DNA from: Nectonema munidae
Taxonomy: Eukaryota; Nematomorpha; Nectonematoida; Nectonematidae
Direction of reading: 5' to 3'
DNA length: 64,000 bases
NCBI GenBank assembly: GCA_030549495.1
Contig: JAUIRK010000110.1
Coordinates: 124,001-188,000 of the forward strand
The notes beneath the pieces were generated by a model. The model was not told where the DNA came from. It saw nothing but the letters and a program-made list of their open reading frames with translations, and made no database searches. Every line of letters starts with the position of its first letter. Position 1 is the stretch's first letter. Both the position numbers and the translations under genes were made by a program. Below, one piece after another: positions 1-15,000 of this stretch.

Positions 1-24
1 TTGATGTCAACCAAGGAGAACTAG
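1..24 (+). CDS. Calpain exon 1 of the window (3' end only)
   Basis: The window opens inside an exon reading (F)DVNQGELG, the residues just before the catalytic cysteine in calpains. The exon ends with a strong donor (G|GTACGT) after the first base of a Gly codon, matching the phase of the exon at 6055. Its start is outside the window. Confidence 0.85.
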   Translation: MMSTKEN

Positions 25-3000
25 GTACGTGCTTTCCATTTAACTTTTCTCTACTGCTCATTTATTTTCATCTTACACTTTATACCACGAAAAATGATAT
101 AAATCATGTCAAGAAATAATGACGACTTCCCATTCCGGCTCTACCCAGAATAGTTCTTATTTACTGAAGGGGCTTTGAATCTGTTACAAACGTTTGCAGT
201 AACATATTTTGTACTTAGGAAGGTGATAAAGAAAAATGTATAATCAAGGGCGTATCCATAAAATCATTTTAGTCGGAGGGGGCTTTTAAAAATAATTTTA
301 AAAGGTGATTCCCTTTACATTAAATTTCTAATATATTTCTATCTATAAAAATAACTTTTTCAAATAAACTGAAAGGCAAACAAATATCAAAGATCGATAC
401 TTCATTGGCTATTGATCAATTATATTGAGATATCTTGTTTACTTTAGAAGTTCTTCAAAGAAAAATGGAGATTCCATCGCGATGAAGCATTTTTAAGAAT
501 AACAGTTTTGATAAATGTAAAATATACAGTCAAGAATCAAGTTAGGAACAAGGGATAAAGCAAGATCATTATGAGTTGGTCTTTCCCAGCCTGAGAAAAT
601 ATTTTGGGGTAAAATTATTTAAACTATTAAGGAAAGGAGAAGGGGAAAGAACGTAATTGAGGAGACCAGTAGGGGGCAACGGCTTATGTAGTTGTGTATT
701 TTCTACTTTAAGAATAAATCTCGTGGACTTATTTTGGTGGTGAAATATTGTACGTTTTTCTGGCGAACTTTTAGGCAATAAGGGCGATTTCACGGAAATT
801 TTGACACTCTTGCGATTACTATTTGGTGTGGAGTGGCATTGCTAAATAACCCAACGCCCGCCTTTTCATTTCAATAATGGGCGTGCGTTTTCCAATTTTT
901 TCATATGACTGCCACCATAATTTTGATGAACTGGCAGGCCTTTCAATATGCTGAATAAACTTCTCAAACTCCCATATTTATCCTTTATCGTTCGCAAATA
1001 GCATTGGATAAAGCGCAGTTTAATTGATTTCCCTGCAGAGCACTTCCTGCTACGAGTATAACTCTCAACTTTACCTATCTACTGTGGTTTCTATTATGCT
1101 TTTCTTGAGGTCCTTGATTCCAGATTTAGGTAACTTGGACGCCTTTGAAGATCCATTGCTATATCTATTAACCTATGTGTTCTTATGGCGCTTTCACGCT
1201 CACTTCTAACCAGAATAAATATATCTATGCACATCATTACTTCCATGAGGAACTTTATCTTCTCTTTGAATACATTTATGATCTTTGGTAAAACTCATTG
1301 TAGACCCCTGGGGAGAACGGAGCTCCCCTGAGCAGTATTTCAAATTTGAATAGGCTTTCTTGCTCGCAAAGTAACAAATTTTTCTGAGCTTTCTTCTTCT
1401 TAACACCACAAAGTGTTGACGTCAAGTCTATTTTAGTATCTATGAAAAATTTCTGGGATAGCTGAGATTTGCATCTGCGCTTTTTGTTTACAAGGGAAAA
1501 ACGTGAATAAATCAGAGTCTTTGATAAATCTCACCTCGCCATTTGTTTACCTTATTACCTGAGGTCCCAACGTCAGCATTCTTCGGCAATGCATTAGTGG
1601 AAATCTTACAAACCACTTTGGTATGAATTTCAAGGAGGTTCTAAGCCAGTGGTTCTTAACCTTTAGGATCTGTTTACCCCTAAATATTATGAAAAATTTT
1701 TTTATGACCCCTATAAAATTCTTTTTGATTCAGCCGTTTAATGTTAAAAACAAGAAAATTTACGTTATATTTTATAATACAAAACTTGTTAAAAGAAAGT
1801 TTAATTGAAAATTTTTATTTAAATTAATATAATCTAAGAAATTCAGTATAATTTAATTCGAAGGCTGGTATTCTTTGTCAGACAAAAGTTTTTCAAAACA
1901 TGGTGTAATGCTCGACAGACTGCATCTCGTGTCTGAATCAATTGCAAGCTTATTACTTCCACTTGTTTTTAAAGACATCATTGTACAAAATCCATTCTCG
2001 CAACAATAAGTTGAAGGTGACTGTATCAAAAAAATCATAGCACGTTTGGAAAGAATAGGTTAAACGGTTTTTAATTTGGCCCAGAATGATGGAAATGCTT
2101 GCTCCGAAAAATCGAGTTTTAATTGACTGTCTTCTCTTATTTGAAAAAACTCCACCTTGGCAGCAGCATCAGAGTCATCAATTCTACTTTCGCTCACTGA
2201 AAAAGGTCGGGTGATCCAAATGTCATTAGAACGGCTATTTAACTTCGGAAAATAGTTTTCAATTACTTGATTGCAAGCAACATGTGTGAGATTTAAAAGG
2301 ATGTTTGATTTTAAGGGCAAAATTATTAATTGATTGCATCATACAATCAGGATTAATGAATACATTAAATAGAAATAGTTTTGCAACTGATGGAAAGACG
2401 TTCATGAGGATACACTTTTTGATACCAAAAGTTTTTCATGACCCCTGTAAAAACTTCAAACGACCCCCAAAGGGGTCACTACCCCCAGGTTAAGAACCCC
2501 TGTTCTAGGCGCTCCTATAGACGAAAGGATCTTTTTTTGTAGAGAGAGTAATAACATAATCTGCTTTTGCAAGTAGGGAGGATAAATGATAACAAAAGAA
2601 CAATGCTCAACTCTCTCGAAAGCATAAAAACAGTATTTTTCAAGCATGTTTATCTTTGATGAAAAATAAAATTATGAAAAATAAACACAGCCCCTCTGAG
2701 TTACGATTAACCCTCTGCCATACTGATAAAGTCGTATCTGAAGAAAAGTCTTTATAGGGAGGATCGTGAAATTTGGGCCTGGAACCTGATAGCAACTACC
2801 TGAAAAGGACTGGAGAAGTGTTTTTTGAAATAAATCTCTTCTCAGGGAACTTCCTCATAAGTATTTTCTGATTAAAAAAATTCCATAAATAAAATATTTT
2901 AAAAGTTTTGAAAATCTGCAAAGAAATTTGTAATGCCTCTTAAAATTTTGTTGCCTACAATAAAAATAAGATGTTTAATTTTTCATTTTTAGTTTTTCTG

Positions 3001-6000
3001 TTCTTAATAAGTTTTAAATTAGCATTTGAATATTTTCAATAAATCTTTATTTTTCTTACAAAGAATAATTTTTGTTGGTAATTTTACCAACGACAATTTA
3101 ATTAGCTATATGAATTCACATTTTACATTTATCATGTTTTGTGCTACAAAGTCAGATGTACAATTTTTCTTTAGGCATATACATGTAAGTGTATGTGAAA
3201 AGAATGAATAAAAATACGTCTTGAAGAAAGATGTTCATTTACTACATCTGGTGAGTTGAGCTTTTTAGTACAATGTATGATAAAACAGCTGATGAAAAAC
3301 TCAACCAATAATATGCTTAGAAAATTTATAATGCGTACTATTGAACAATTGATGTATCTTTTATTCGTACATCTTTATTGAAATGCCAAGCTCATCAAAC
3401 GTAATGATTTTGTGCTTTGTTTTAAGGTTATATTATAAGCAGGGCAATCAAAAGTCAATAAAGTCAACTTTTGTTATAAATAAAAATACATATTATGAAA
3501 GCATTTTTTTGTTGTTTTTTTAATAAAAAATGACTAATTTAAAGTTATTTTTTTATGTCAATAAAAGTAAATTTTTAGGTAGGTTTTGTTTTTTGATTAT
3601 TATTTGATTCAAAGTAACAAAAATTATAGTTTTATTAAAAAATAATTAGAATAAACACGAGTAAAAGTAAAAATCTTCTTTCTTGAAATTCCTCTGTTTT
3701 CAATAGTGAAACATTCATACACTTATACACAATATCAGCCAGCATGTGTTTCGATTTATATGTAGTTAGTAGATTATATACATCTTCTAAGAAAATAAGT
3801 CTTCATGTGTTAGCAATTAAAACAGTTGCACTCTAAAATGTTCATTCTATGAACTGTATACACTTACTCACATCTGCTTCGTAGGTAAGACGGTTGCAGC
3901 AGAATTTTTTCATACCTTAGAATTAAATCATTTTGCCTAGAAGTACCCAGTTAAATCCTTCTTAAGAAAGATTAAACAACTTCTCTTTTTTATTTATCCT
4001 CCTTTTATAAACAAGTTTTGTGTGAACTTTATTTTTTTTTATTTTTAAAAAATTATACAATTATGCATAAAAGCTCTAGAAGTAATTCTATGAAAATATC
4101 ACTCATTATTACAAAATATCCAAACGAGTTTTCACTATCACAAAGCAAAGACAAACTTTTTTGCAAGTTTTGTTTGGTAGAAGTAAAACACGATTTTTTT
4201 TATTAAAAGTTACAAAAAAATCCAAAAACGCGAAAAACATCCTAAAAATACTTATGCCAACAGCAGGATTGAAAAGTTTTCCACTGATACTACTTCCGAA
4301 GATTTCAAAAAGAAATTGATTACAGCTTTCCTAGAAGCTAATATTCCATTGCACAAACTTTGCCATTCGATCATTGTTTCACTATTTCAAAATCTCGGAA
4401 GACAAGTTCCTTCTGTTACAACATGTAGAAACTTGGTTTCGAAATTAGCTGATGAGAAACTTCAAAAAATTAAAAGTTTATTAAAAAATAAAGACGTGTT
4501 TCTGATGGTTGATGAAACCATTATTACGAATTGTGTATTCTTAAATATTATTGTTGGAACATTGGTAGAACCTCAAAAAACTTACTTGATCAAAACTGCA
4601 CCTTTTGAAGCACATATAAATTCACAAACGTTGACTTATTTTATCGACGATACGTTGAAAGTGTTTCACATAGGTAGAAAATACTTTTTGCTTTTGATAA
4701 CAGATGCTGCTAGATGTTGTTAGGTTACCCACCAGTTCCTATAATTACAAGATGGGGTAGTTGGTTGGAAGCAACTCTTTACTATAGTAAAAATCTTCCT
4801 GAAATAAAAAAAATTATGGAAAATTTTGATGGTGAAAATGGTATTTCAATTAAAAAAAACTACGCTTAAATTACATGATTTTTTTCTATAATTGTAAATA
4901 ATTTAGTTTTTTATTTTATGCTTAAAATTTAATAAAATCATAAAAGTCAATTTTTTCGATTTTAAAGTCAATATTTTCTTTTAATAAAGTCAATTTTTTG
5001 TTTGCCCTGTATAAGTACTATTTCAAATGATGTCGTTCTAGAGATGTAAACTTGATATCGCATCTAATATAGATGAATTTTGTGCTATACCCTTGTTTTT
5101 CAGATTTAAGTATTTCAGTATACAGCTGTCTAATGTATACCTGTACAATGTGTAGGAAAGTGTGCGCCCCTGGAAGAAACCAGTAAGAAGCTCTTTATAA
5201 TTGATTAAGAGTTGCTACTGATTAGTAGTTAAGCCACTAATGACAATTCGATACTAATCTTAGCCGCAACAATAGGATCCGCTAATTTTCCCATTAGGGC
5301 CCATCTAGAAGTTGATTGAGCTCAAAAATTTGAATTTTCAAAATGAGCGGTAAAGCGGAATTTTGAGAGTGTCGCTATAAACCTTTCTCACAGTACAATA
5401 TATAAATGTTGATGTATTTGCATCATCTCAAAACTGCCATCGATTGTGTACGATTACTCTTTAAAAATGTTGTTAAATCAATGAATAAGGCAGTTATAAT
5501 ATGTACTATGTGGGGGGGGGGTCACAGAAACTTTCATCCTGTGGCGCTATGGAACTGTTTCTTTTGCCCTGTGCATGTGAGTCCCTGGGGTTAAGCCTCT
5601 ATCCCCCTAACAGATTTGCGATGAAATACTTGTATGTAAAAGTAGATGGGTGCTTGTGTGTCAGTACACAAAATGTTTAAAGTTATGATAGGGTAATCTA
5701 TAAGTGGCGCTGAGTTATTGAAAAGACGTGGAAATTATAAAAAAGTTAATTGAAATAGTAAACGCCATTATTATTATTATTATTATCATCAATTAAGATC
5801 TCCTGACCATAATCGTCTAAAATTTCTCTTTTGAAATTTTGAATGAAGACTTTTTACTATTTCAATTAACTTTTTTATAAGGAGATAAAAAGTAAAGCTT
5901 TTATTCAAATAAATTTCTAAAAATATTAATTTTCCACCACTCTGGTCTTCTTCAGATAAGCACAGCCGTTAAATGCAAAAAGGGAACAAATACAAATAAT

Positions 6001-9000
6001 AAGATTTTCAATACAAATAATAAGATTGCTTTGCTGACATTTTGTTAATTGTAGGAGACTGTTGGTTGCTGGCTGCTGTTGCAAGTTTGTCTCTGAACAA
6101 GAAATACTTTGATAAAGTCGTTGATCCCAGCCAATCTTTTAGACCTGGTCAATATGCTGGAATCTTTCACTTTCAATTTTGGCATTATGGAAAATGGGTA
6201 ATTTTTTTTGCCTCCTCTTTCGGCATGCGAGTGTTGATACCGGTGCTCACTTTTAGGATTACATCTTTCTTATTTCTTGAAGACGGAAAAACCTTCAGTA
6301 TATTTAGTAATGGAATTAAATCCGTTGGCATTTGATTTATCATAAGTCTTTTTCTTATTTTAAATAAGGCCAAAAATTAGCAATAGCTGTACGCGGAGTT
6401 GAATGTTTTACATTAAAATTTTTCACAAGTAACGTAAATATCCGCGTTTAATCCTCACCTTTTTACCAGAATTACTCGCCTAAAAACGTGACTGACTGAC
6501 TGACTATTATCTACGTAAACAGAATTGATCCGAAGAAAAAGTTGAAGTAGAAAGTGTGTGAACGAAACGCATATTATGTATCATCAGGATATAGAGTAAT
6601 CCCTTTTTATCATATATTATTATTATATACAGTAAAACCTATACTAATTAACATTTTGAGAGTAATGAGTGTTTCTCCATCAATTTTATTTAGTTTTACC
6701 TCTTATTAACGAAAACCTCTCTACTGTGAACAGTGAACACTCCCTTTAGGAAAACCCTCTGTTTAATGTGCAAATATCGATTTTATAATGAATAAATAAC
6801 AGTTTAAATACGTCAAATAAAGCTTACATTCATTGACATCTTGTGATTGATTGAAAATAGTTAAAAATATACAATTTATCAAATTAATAACAAGACTTGA
6901 TAGTGATTTATTTCGGCTAGATCTAAAAATCTTCCAATAACTGGACCTATGTCTCAAACAAAAGACCTAAGCATTGATGACTTTAAAGCGTCTAGTGAGT
7001 GCTTGCAAAAATTTAGGAAACGCTTCAATATAAAATCTAAAGCATTACATGGTGAGCTTTTTAATGCGGATGAGACCGGCCTTTTCTTTAAAGCTACTCC
7101 CAATAAGTCTACTTCAACATGATGAAAAGTGAACAAAGGTTTTCAAGGAGATAGTAACATGTTTGCTCTGTTGTAACGTGCTAGGAACTGAAAAATTGAA
7201 ACCGTTATTAATTGGGAAATCTAAAAAATCAAGGTGCCTCAAAGATTCTAAAATTTTGGATAAGTTTACTTTTGATGAATGGCTCACAACGTTGAATAAA
7301 GATATGAAAAGAAAAACGTAATATCTTACTTTTCATTGACAATGCGCCCAATCATTTTGTAAAAGAGCTTAGTAATGTTAAAGTTAAGTTTTTCCCGCAA
7401 GTTGTACATCGCATGCACGAGCTTTAGATCAAGGCATAATACAAATTTAAAAATTGGATATCGAAAATTCTTTTCGAAGTTGAAATTGGTATTTATGGCG
7501 AAGATGTAACTAAAATGGTTACTGTAAACGATGCTAAACTCTGGATTAGTCAAGCGTGGAATGAAGTTACCCAACACACAATATAAAAATGTTTTCAAAA
7601 AGCGGGATTTATCATTAATGAAAAAAATACAAAAGTGAATATTTTTTCCAAATTTGCTTGGGTATTTTTCAACTACGGTAGGTTTTATAAAATTATTTAT
7701 ATTAAGCCTACAAAAACACATTAGCTCACACACATTTTATAAGCAATTCTAAGTTCTAAATTGTCTTTTTTAACTTCCTTTATATAGAATTATTCTTTAT
7801 TAAAAATTTTGCGAATTTATTCAACGTTTTCTTTAGATAATTTTTAGGGTGCGTTCTAATAATAAACACATAAAGAAGTGTTCGCAAAGAAGTATGAAAC
7901 GAAATAAAAAAAGCACATACTTCTGTTAGCTGAGAACAAATTAAAAGGACAATTTAGAAATATATATAAATGTATGCACAGAAATATTTAAACGTAGACA
8001 GAAGTGCTCACCCATAAACACATGCACAAAGAGACACACATTCATCGAGCGCTCTCATGCATACTCATAGACTAACGGATTAAATCCTTCTTATTTTTAG
8101 ATGTTGCATTCTATTTATTAAATCAGATCGTATATGCTGGCCTAATGTTTAAATTTTTTCGTTGACCGCATTTTTGACGCGTGAATCACCAAAACTATAT
8201 TTTTATGACCATGGCCGGCCACACTTTGGGAAAATATGATCTAGAGATCAATTACTCTCGTCTCTATACATCTACTCAATGGAAAGTACAACTCGTAGTA
8301 AGAATTGCGATTCATTTCTTTCACTGCACAACGAAGACCGAGTAATCTACATTGCAATGAAACAACTCCTCTTTACAGACACGTCGTAACCTTGGGAGGG
8401 GAGAATGAGTAATGTGAAACAAATTGTGAGGAATTTATTGAAAACCAATTAAATACGTTTCTATAACAAAACTAACTACACTACCAAGCACCAACATTTG
8501 CGTGTTGAAGATTTCACACATTGATACAATCTTCAAGTATCGAAGATTCGAACGCCGTGTGATTGTGAGAGTTTTATGAATGCGTGAAAAATCACTTTAC
8601 TCATCAAATTACCCTGATCTATTTTGCCATACTTCTTTTATTCGTTTTGATAATGGATGCTTTTTAATTTTTTTATTGTCGATAATGATGATGTCCGCAT
8701 ATATGAAGTAGATCTTTGACCAGGCATCGGCAACTTTCTTATCATGCATGATGCGCTTCTCCATGGGCAAAAATAAACGTACCCTTTTTATATCAAGATA
8801 CAACATCATGATATTTATATGTCGTCGTTGGAGGTTCTTTCTTGGGATTTATTTCTAACCGTAACTATCTGAAGTTAGTTATATTTAGTAGTCGTACATT
8901 TCCTTAAAAATATAATTGACGAAATAGAATTCCTTAAAATCAAGTAATCATTAGCAAACAAGGGAGATACCAATTATTGCCGATACATCTGTTCAATCTT

Positions 9001-12000
9001 TGAAACCAGTAAAACACGTACACACAATTCACAGGTGATAACTTTTCATAAAAATGTGAAGCTTTATAGGCATGTGTGGGTGGTCTGACTTAAGATGAAT
9101 TTTTAATGGGAAACAACGTATTCTACCACTAGTATATAATATTAGATATTTTACATTCCCAAAACAATATAATACTACATATTTGATTTGGCATTTTAGT
9201 CTAAAGTTTCTTGACCAAAAATTTATTTTAACGAAATATGTTTTTTTATTATTAATAAAATTAAAAATGGAAAAAGAATTAGTTTTATACAGTTTTTAAA
9301 AAAGTGTTTTGACAATTATTAACATTGAGAAAACTAATTATTCTTATTGAAAACAGTATCAAGTGTAAATAACTAAAGTGTATGTAAATAAATCAAACAT
9401 GTGCTATGTAAACTTGTTTTGCATTTCATCTATGTTTTTGCCTAACTTTAAATTGTACAATCGATGTGTTTTTGCCACTATTTTTTACATGCTCACGCTG
9501 GAACATGAAAATACATAATGTACGTAGAGGTAACTTTTTTGATTTTTTTTTTGAGTATATCAAACAATTTCAAAAAATTTTTTATATTGTAGCTCAAGCA
9601 CACCTATGTTAGTGTTTTATTCTTTGTTAAAAAGTAGAACAAAAAATGTCCGGAGAATTTAAGTTTGAATCCAATTTTTCATTAAATAATAAAATTCTTA
9701 AAATGTCATGATCCCCCTCTTGGCAATATAGGATGAAACTGGTAAGGAATTAAAAAGAACGATTACCTGGAGATATTTTTGTCTCTCTCTCCTCTTTCAA
9801 CCATGAGAAAGGTTTCGGAAAGATATAGATGCATACACAATATTTCTTTGATCATTAAAGATGTTCATTTGTGCGCTACTCGCCATTTTTGCTGAACCAA
9901 CTATGCTCCACACACTGGTCTAGTCCGTCTGTGCCAAACTTACGGCTGCCTACTTTGTATTCCTATGTTGAATTAATTATTATTATTTATGGACATTTCA
10001 TTTCTTTTTAGGTGGATGTTATTGTTGATGATAAACTTCCAACTTCAGCAGGTAAACTCTGTTACATGCATTCGGTGGAGAAGAATGAATTTTGGAGTGC
10101 TTTGCTTGAAAAGGCCTATGCTAAGTAAGTGTATCTTGAATTCCTTCTAAAGAATAAATGCCAGTGGGTTTAATAAGCACGTTATCTAATTTTCTAGCTG
10201 CCTGCCTCAAAGACAAACTACCACCTCTAATTAAATACCTAGCAACCCTAATTCTAACTAACCAATAATTAATAACTAATAAAATCTTACTCTGGTTATT
10301 AAATGACCTAACTAGACATTCATCCAAACACATTATTATAACTACTTACTTAAACGTGTTATAGGCAATGTTCGATATATGTCCACCATGGAAGAAGTAT
10401 ATTTATTTTTTTATCTCATGTAATATGCACTTAATTTTTTTAATAATGAAACTTACAGCTTTGAACATTACACACTGAAAAATTGAATCAAATATCAGAG
10501 TAATTCTTTTCTATACTTCTTTGAAGTTTATAAAAATTGTTCATCAAACAAAATTTTCTTTAACAACATAAAAAGAGGAGAATTGTGATATTTATTTTCA
10601 CTTGTTATTTTGAATATATCTACTTGAATGATATTCACCTAGTATTTTCATAGAAATACTTGTCAACTATGGCTGGACTTGACAAAAACTCAGAAAGTCG
10701 ATTATGGCCATGCATTAGACTTTAGAGCAGTGGTTCCCAACCCTGAGGTCGCCAAGCATTTTTGCGGTCGCCAAGACCTCAAAATAAAACATTGTCAAAT
10801 CTTAATTCTAAGAGTTTTTAAGGATATACAGTCATATATTGGTTGAGGGATAGTGGATGGAATTTCTTATCTATTTTTAACAAAGATAAATGAAAAAAAG
10901 GACGAAAAAGAGAAAACCCAAAAATGATAAATCATTTTTAATTTTCACATCTTTTAAAGAAAGACAGAGAGAGAGAAGAAAAAAGCTGTCAAATAACCCG
11001 AACTTATGAAATGTGTGAATGAGGTTTGCTACAAGTTCTGTGTATTTTGGGATGTTTTTTACTTCCAAGAAATCCACGAACTACATCACGAAGTGCCCAC
11101 CAAGCTTCTTTTTCAATTTTTGTCATTTCTTCTAATTTCTTCGATTTGAGCATTGCATTTATATCGCGTCCAATAAATATGTCATTTTTAATTTTTAGCT
11201 TCAGATAGCAGCTTTGGAAACATTAAACGAATTTCTTCAACTGTTTTATCTTCATAATCAAGAGCCTTTACAAACTGTTTAACTAGACTCACCTTGATAT
11301 GAAGTGGGGGCAATAGAACTTTACTAAGATCTACAAAAGGTTGTCTGAGTACATTGAACATTCCTGGCTGAAGTCTTACTCGCAGTGACCAAATTTTTCT
11401 GGACGAAATTTGCGAATTATGTTCGAGTTCAGTTGCAGTGAACAAACCAAACACATCTTTATAACATAAGAAGATTATTACATATGTTATAACTATTTCA
11501 AAATTTTTATGCCTTTTACTGTAAACAGATATCCTGAAGTTTAACTTAGTAAATTCCATTCTTTAGCCTTGAAGTGTAAGAAGTTCAGTTCCTGTTTTAG
11601 TAAGTCCCAAATCTCTGATTAAATCATCTAACTCGTTTTGATTTGGAAAGTGCGGTTCTGTAGTGGACCCACGTTTAAAATCTTCGTCCATTTCTTTGCT
11701 ACTGCTTGATAACGTTTTAGATATGTCACATTTTTCATCTTATAAAGAAAAGTTTAAATAAAAACAAATTTTTTAGCTAAAAAGTAAATGCATATATTTT
11801 TTTTAACAGTAGTGATATTGTTAAACTGGTATCATGTAAAATAGGTGCCTTTGATGATAGTATATCTGGATACTGAAGCGCTTGTCTATCTTTTATTTTT
11901 CTATACTTAGATATATAAATCATTAAGATGATTTTTAGGTTCTCTCCATATTCTTGGAATTCCAAAAAGCATTGCTTTTCTTCTTCCTCTTGACCATCCT

Positions 12001-15000
12001 TTTAGGCATATCATATGCCTAGAAATTTACTTCCGTATGCTATGTGTGGAGCCCGTGATTTGTCTTGGTCACCCATAGGCATTCCAAAATGTAGTTCATA
12101 TGCAATCCACAGTTTTGAACTTTTAATGATTTTGTGTACTACCTGTTTTTCCAATATAATACCCACACACTTAACAAAATGCATCTGAAGAGTTTTTACA
12201 TTGTCTATGAGATATCCTCAATAAGAAAATCTAACAACCAATCAATAACCTAAACAAAGAAATTAAAATAAGTATTAAAAAACATACTGACTTCAAATCT
12301 ATAAAACAAATGATAAAGCTGTATCTATAAAGATATAGAAGATAAAGAAAATATAACGACCTTTTTAAAATCAGGAGGAAAAATTAGTCAAAAAAAAATA
12401 GAAAAAATAAATAAACAAATTTTATTACATTGTATTATGTTACCCTGACTCGTTTGCTCTTTCTTTGTCTTGCTCTTCATATTTATGAATAGATATATTT
12501 TTCAGGATTTTGCCTAATAGTTGGAACTAAAATTACAGAAGCCTTTCTATTCCTCAATTTTCTAGCTAAATTTTCTAGATAAAACACTTTAATATATACA
12601 CATGTACAAAGTTTCAGAAAAATCTATTTCTACGTCAAATGGCCTTTTTAGGGCCAAAGGCTAATTTAAAGGTAATTTTTTTAATTGACTTTTAATTTTT
12701 TTTAAATACTAACGTTGAATTAGCTTCACTATAACACCAAAATAATATCTGTCACTACAATCGTCGCAAAGTAAAAATGGCATGTAAATAGAAGACCTTC
12801 GGGTGATCTAATTAAAGAAGCTTATAAAAATCAAACGTTACGTAGGAGTAAAGACAGGCCAAAGATGACATGGATAGAAATATTCAAAAAAGACACGAGC
12901 AAAAGACATTTAGCATTAGGGGAAGAACAAAATAGAGATGAATGGAGACTCAAAATAATGAGAGATTGGATGTCATCGTGGTAAAAACCTGTCTAAACCT
13001 TAGGGTGCTGGGAACATTAGCCGTAAAATTGATTATTATTATTATTATTACAATCGTCGCAAAACGAAGTTATATGGAAGCAACTAATGATTTATGTTAT
13101 CAAAAGGCTTTGAGATGTCAAGAAATATGCTAATATAAGTTTAAAATTAAACAAACATATTCTCTAATTGTGACCTTTTATTTCTTTATCTGACTTCCAA
13201 AATCGTAAATAAAGATGGCATTACTTTCTAGGCTGTACACATCGTACGAGTCGCTAAAGGGTGGAAGTACTACAGAAGCAATGGAAGACTTTACTGGCGG
13301 CATCACCGAGTTCTATGACTTGCGAGAAGCTCCTAAAAACATTTTCAGCATCCTGTACAAAGCCAATCAACGCGACTCCATGCTCTCTTGTTCCATCGAA
13401 GTATACACCATTTTCTTTATTGCCTACTTGCATTCTTTTACGCACTCAAGACAATGGGGTGGATGAAATGTTCGCTACACTACAATGCACCGTAGTTTTA
13501 TTTTTGGGATTTTCAATTTCACCGTTTATCAACAATGACACACTTTCTATTTCAATTTTGAGTACAAAAGTGTGACAGAATTTCAGAAAATATAAAAAAT
13601 GATTTTTTTTTCATCCTTTATCAATAATTTTTTAGTTTTAAAATATTACTTCAAATTTGTCCGTTGTCAAAATTTTTTTAAAAAGTTTATATAAAACATT
13701 TATTTGTAAGAGAAAGACAGACTCAACTCTAAAACTTCGCATTTTAATAGCTTATTTCAACCTAATGGAAAATTGATTTCCTGTCCTAAAAACTTTTCAA
13801 ATATATCCAAAAACATATCATGCTGATTTAAGCATACTTTTCAAGCTTTTAGACGCATTGAAAATGCCATTTTATTTACTTTGCATGGTCTTGTTATAGC
13901 AATAGAATGAGTTTTGGAAAGGTATGCTAATAGTTATCCAAATACTTTAGATGGTGAATTTAGCAGTTGATATTTCACCAAAATAGAAGGAGAACTGTTT
14001 AATTTAAAACTTAGACTTTAATTTGAAGTTTGTTTTTTGCTCTTTTACTTCGTTATTGACATAATTCGATGAAACTCGCTAAGCCCAATTACAAAAATTA
14101 GTTATTTTATTATTTTAAAAAGATATTTTTCTTTTCTTTGTATTTCCTCACGTTATCATGATGCGTACTAGAGGCCTGCTCGGGTTGTAAAAAATTAAAA
14201 ACACCCACTCCACCCTGCATTTTATTATTTTGCACTTGTCCGCACCCGTAATAAATATACTCACACCTAAAAATTTTAACCCAAATAAAACCCCCAGTTT
14301 TAAATTTCTGCTGTTTTTATCCATTGAATACATCATTGCCGGTTTGGCTTTCTAATACTTCAGAAATAAGAGGTCAACAAGATCGAAGTTACGCTCACTA
14401 TCGACACGTTTGCCATGATACATAAAACATTACGCGCAACAACAGAATGTGCAGCAAAATTTCTTCAATGCAATGTATTGTATGTGTGATAAAAATGTAC
14501 CGCATCTAAATAAAAAAATGGACGCTGTGAAGTGAATGAATATCCTATAAAGTATACGATCCTTTAAGACTTAATTCTTCAATTCCAACATTGTTACTAG
14601 TTAACCCACCGACCCACCTCGCAGTGTAATTTAACCAAATGACCCAAACCTGCAAATTATACGCAAACCCTCGCCAATTGCCCGCCAGGGGCTCTAGTGC
14701 GTACACTGATATGATTCTATTTGTTCATATTTCTTTAGCCTGATCCACGAATCACGGAAGCAAGACTTAGCAATGGCTTGATAAGAGGACATGCTTACAG
14801 CATTACAGATGTCAAAATTGTAATCTCTTTATTTATCATTTTATTTAATATTATTCTATTTTTATGGTACGACAAGCAAAATTTAAATATTTTTATGGTA
14901 CGACTTTATCATAGAAAAAAGTAAAAGCTTTTCCGTTAACCTATCAAGAAACTGAAATATGCTTCAAATCTAATTCTTGCTCATTCTTCAACAATAAAAA

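Larger units (their letters stand above)
25..6054 (+). other. Calpain intron, about 6 kb, transposon-filled
   Basis: No exon of another gene was recognised. It holds a hAT deletion derivative (1647-2502), a CAGGG-ended transposon (3440-5011), a G-tract near 5510 and a palindromic element (5735-5880). The stretches 25-1640, 2510-3430 and 5020-5730 show only A+T-rich sequence with short meaningless frames. Confidence 0.8.
10125..13231 (+). other. Calpain intron with hAT end, transposon-protein remnant and LINE
   Basis: It contains a hAT-type left terminus (10738), a minus-strand decayed transposon-associated protein (about 11188-11750) and a 5'-truncated LINE (12771-13048). The stretch 12000-12750 is A+T-rich with no recognisable gene. 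Confidence 0.7.

Noticed and set aside
13254-13445. Minus-strand 63-codon frame
   Set aside because: Antisense of calpain exon 4.
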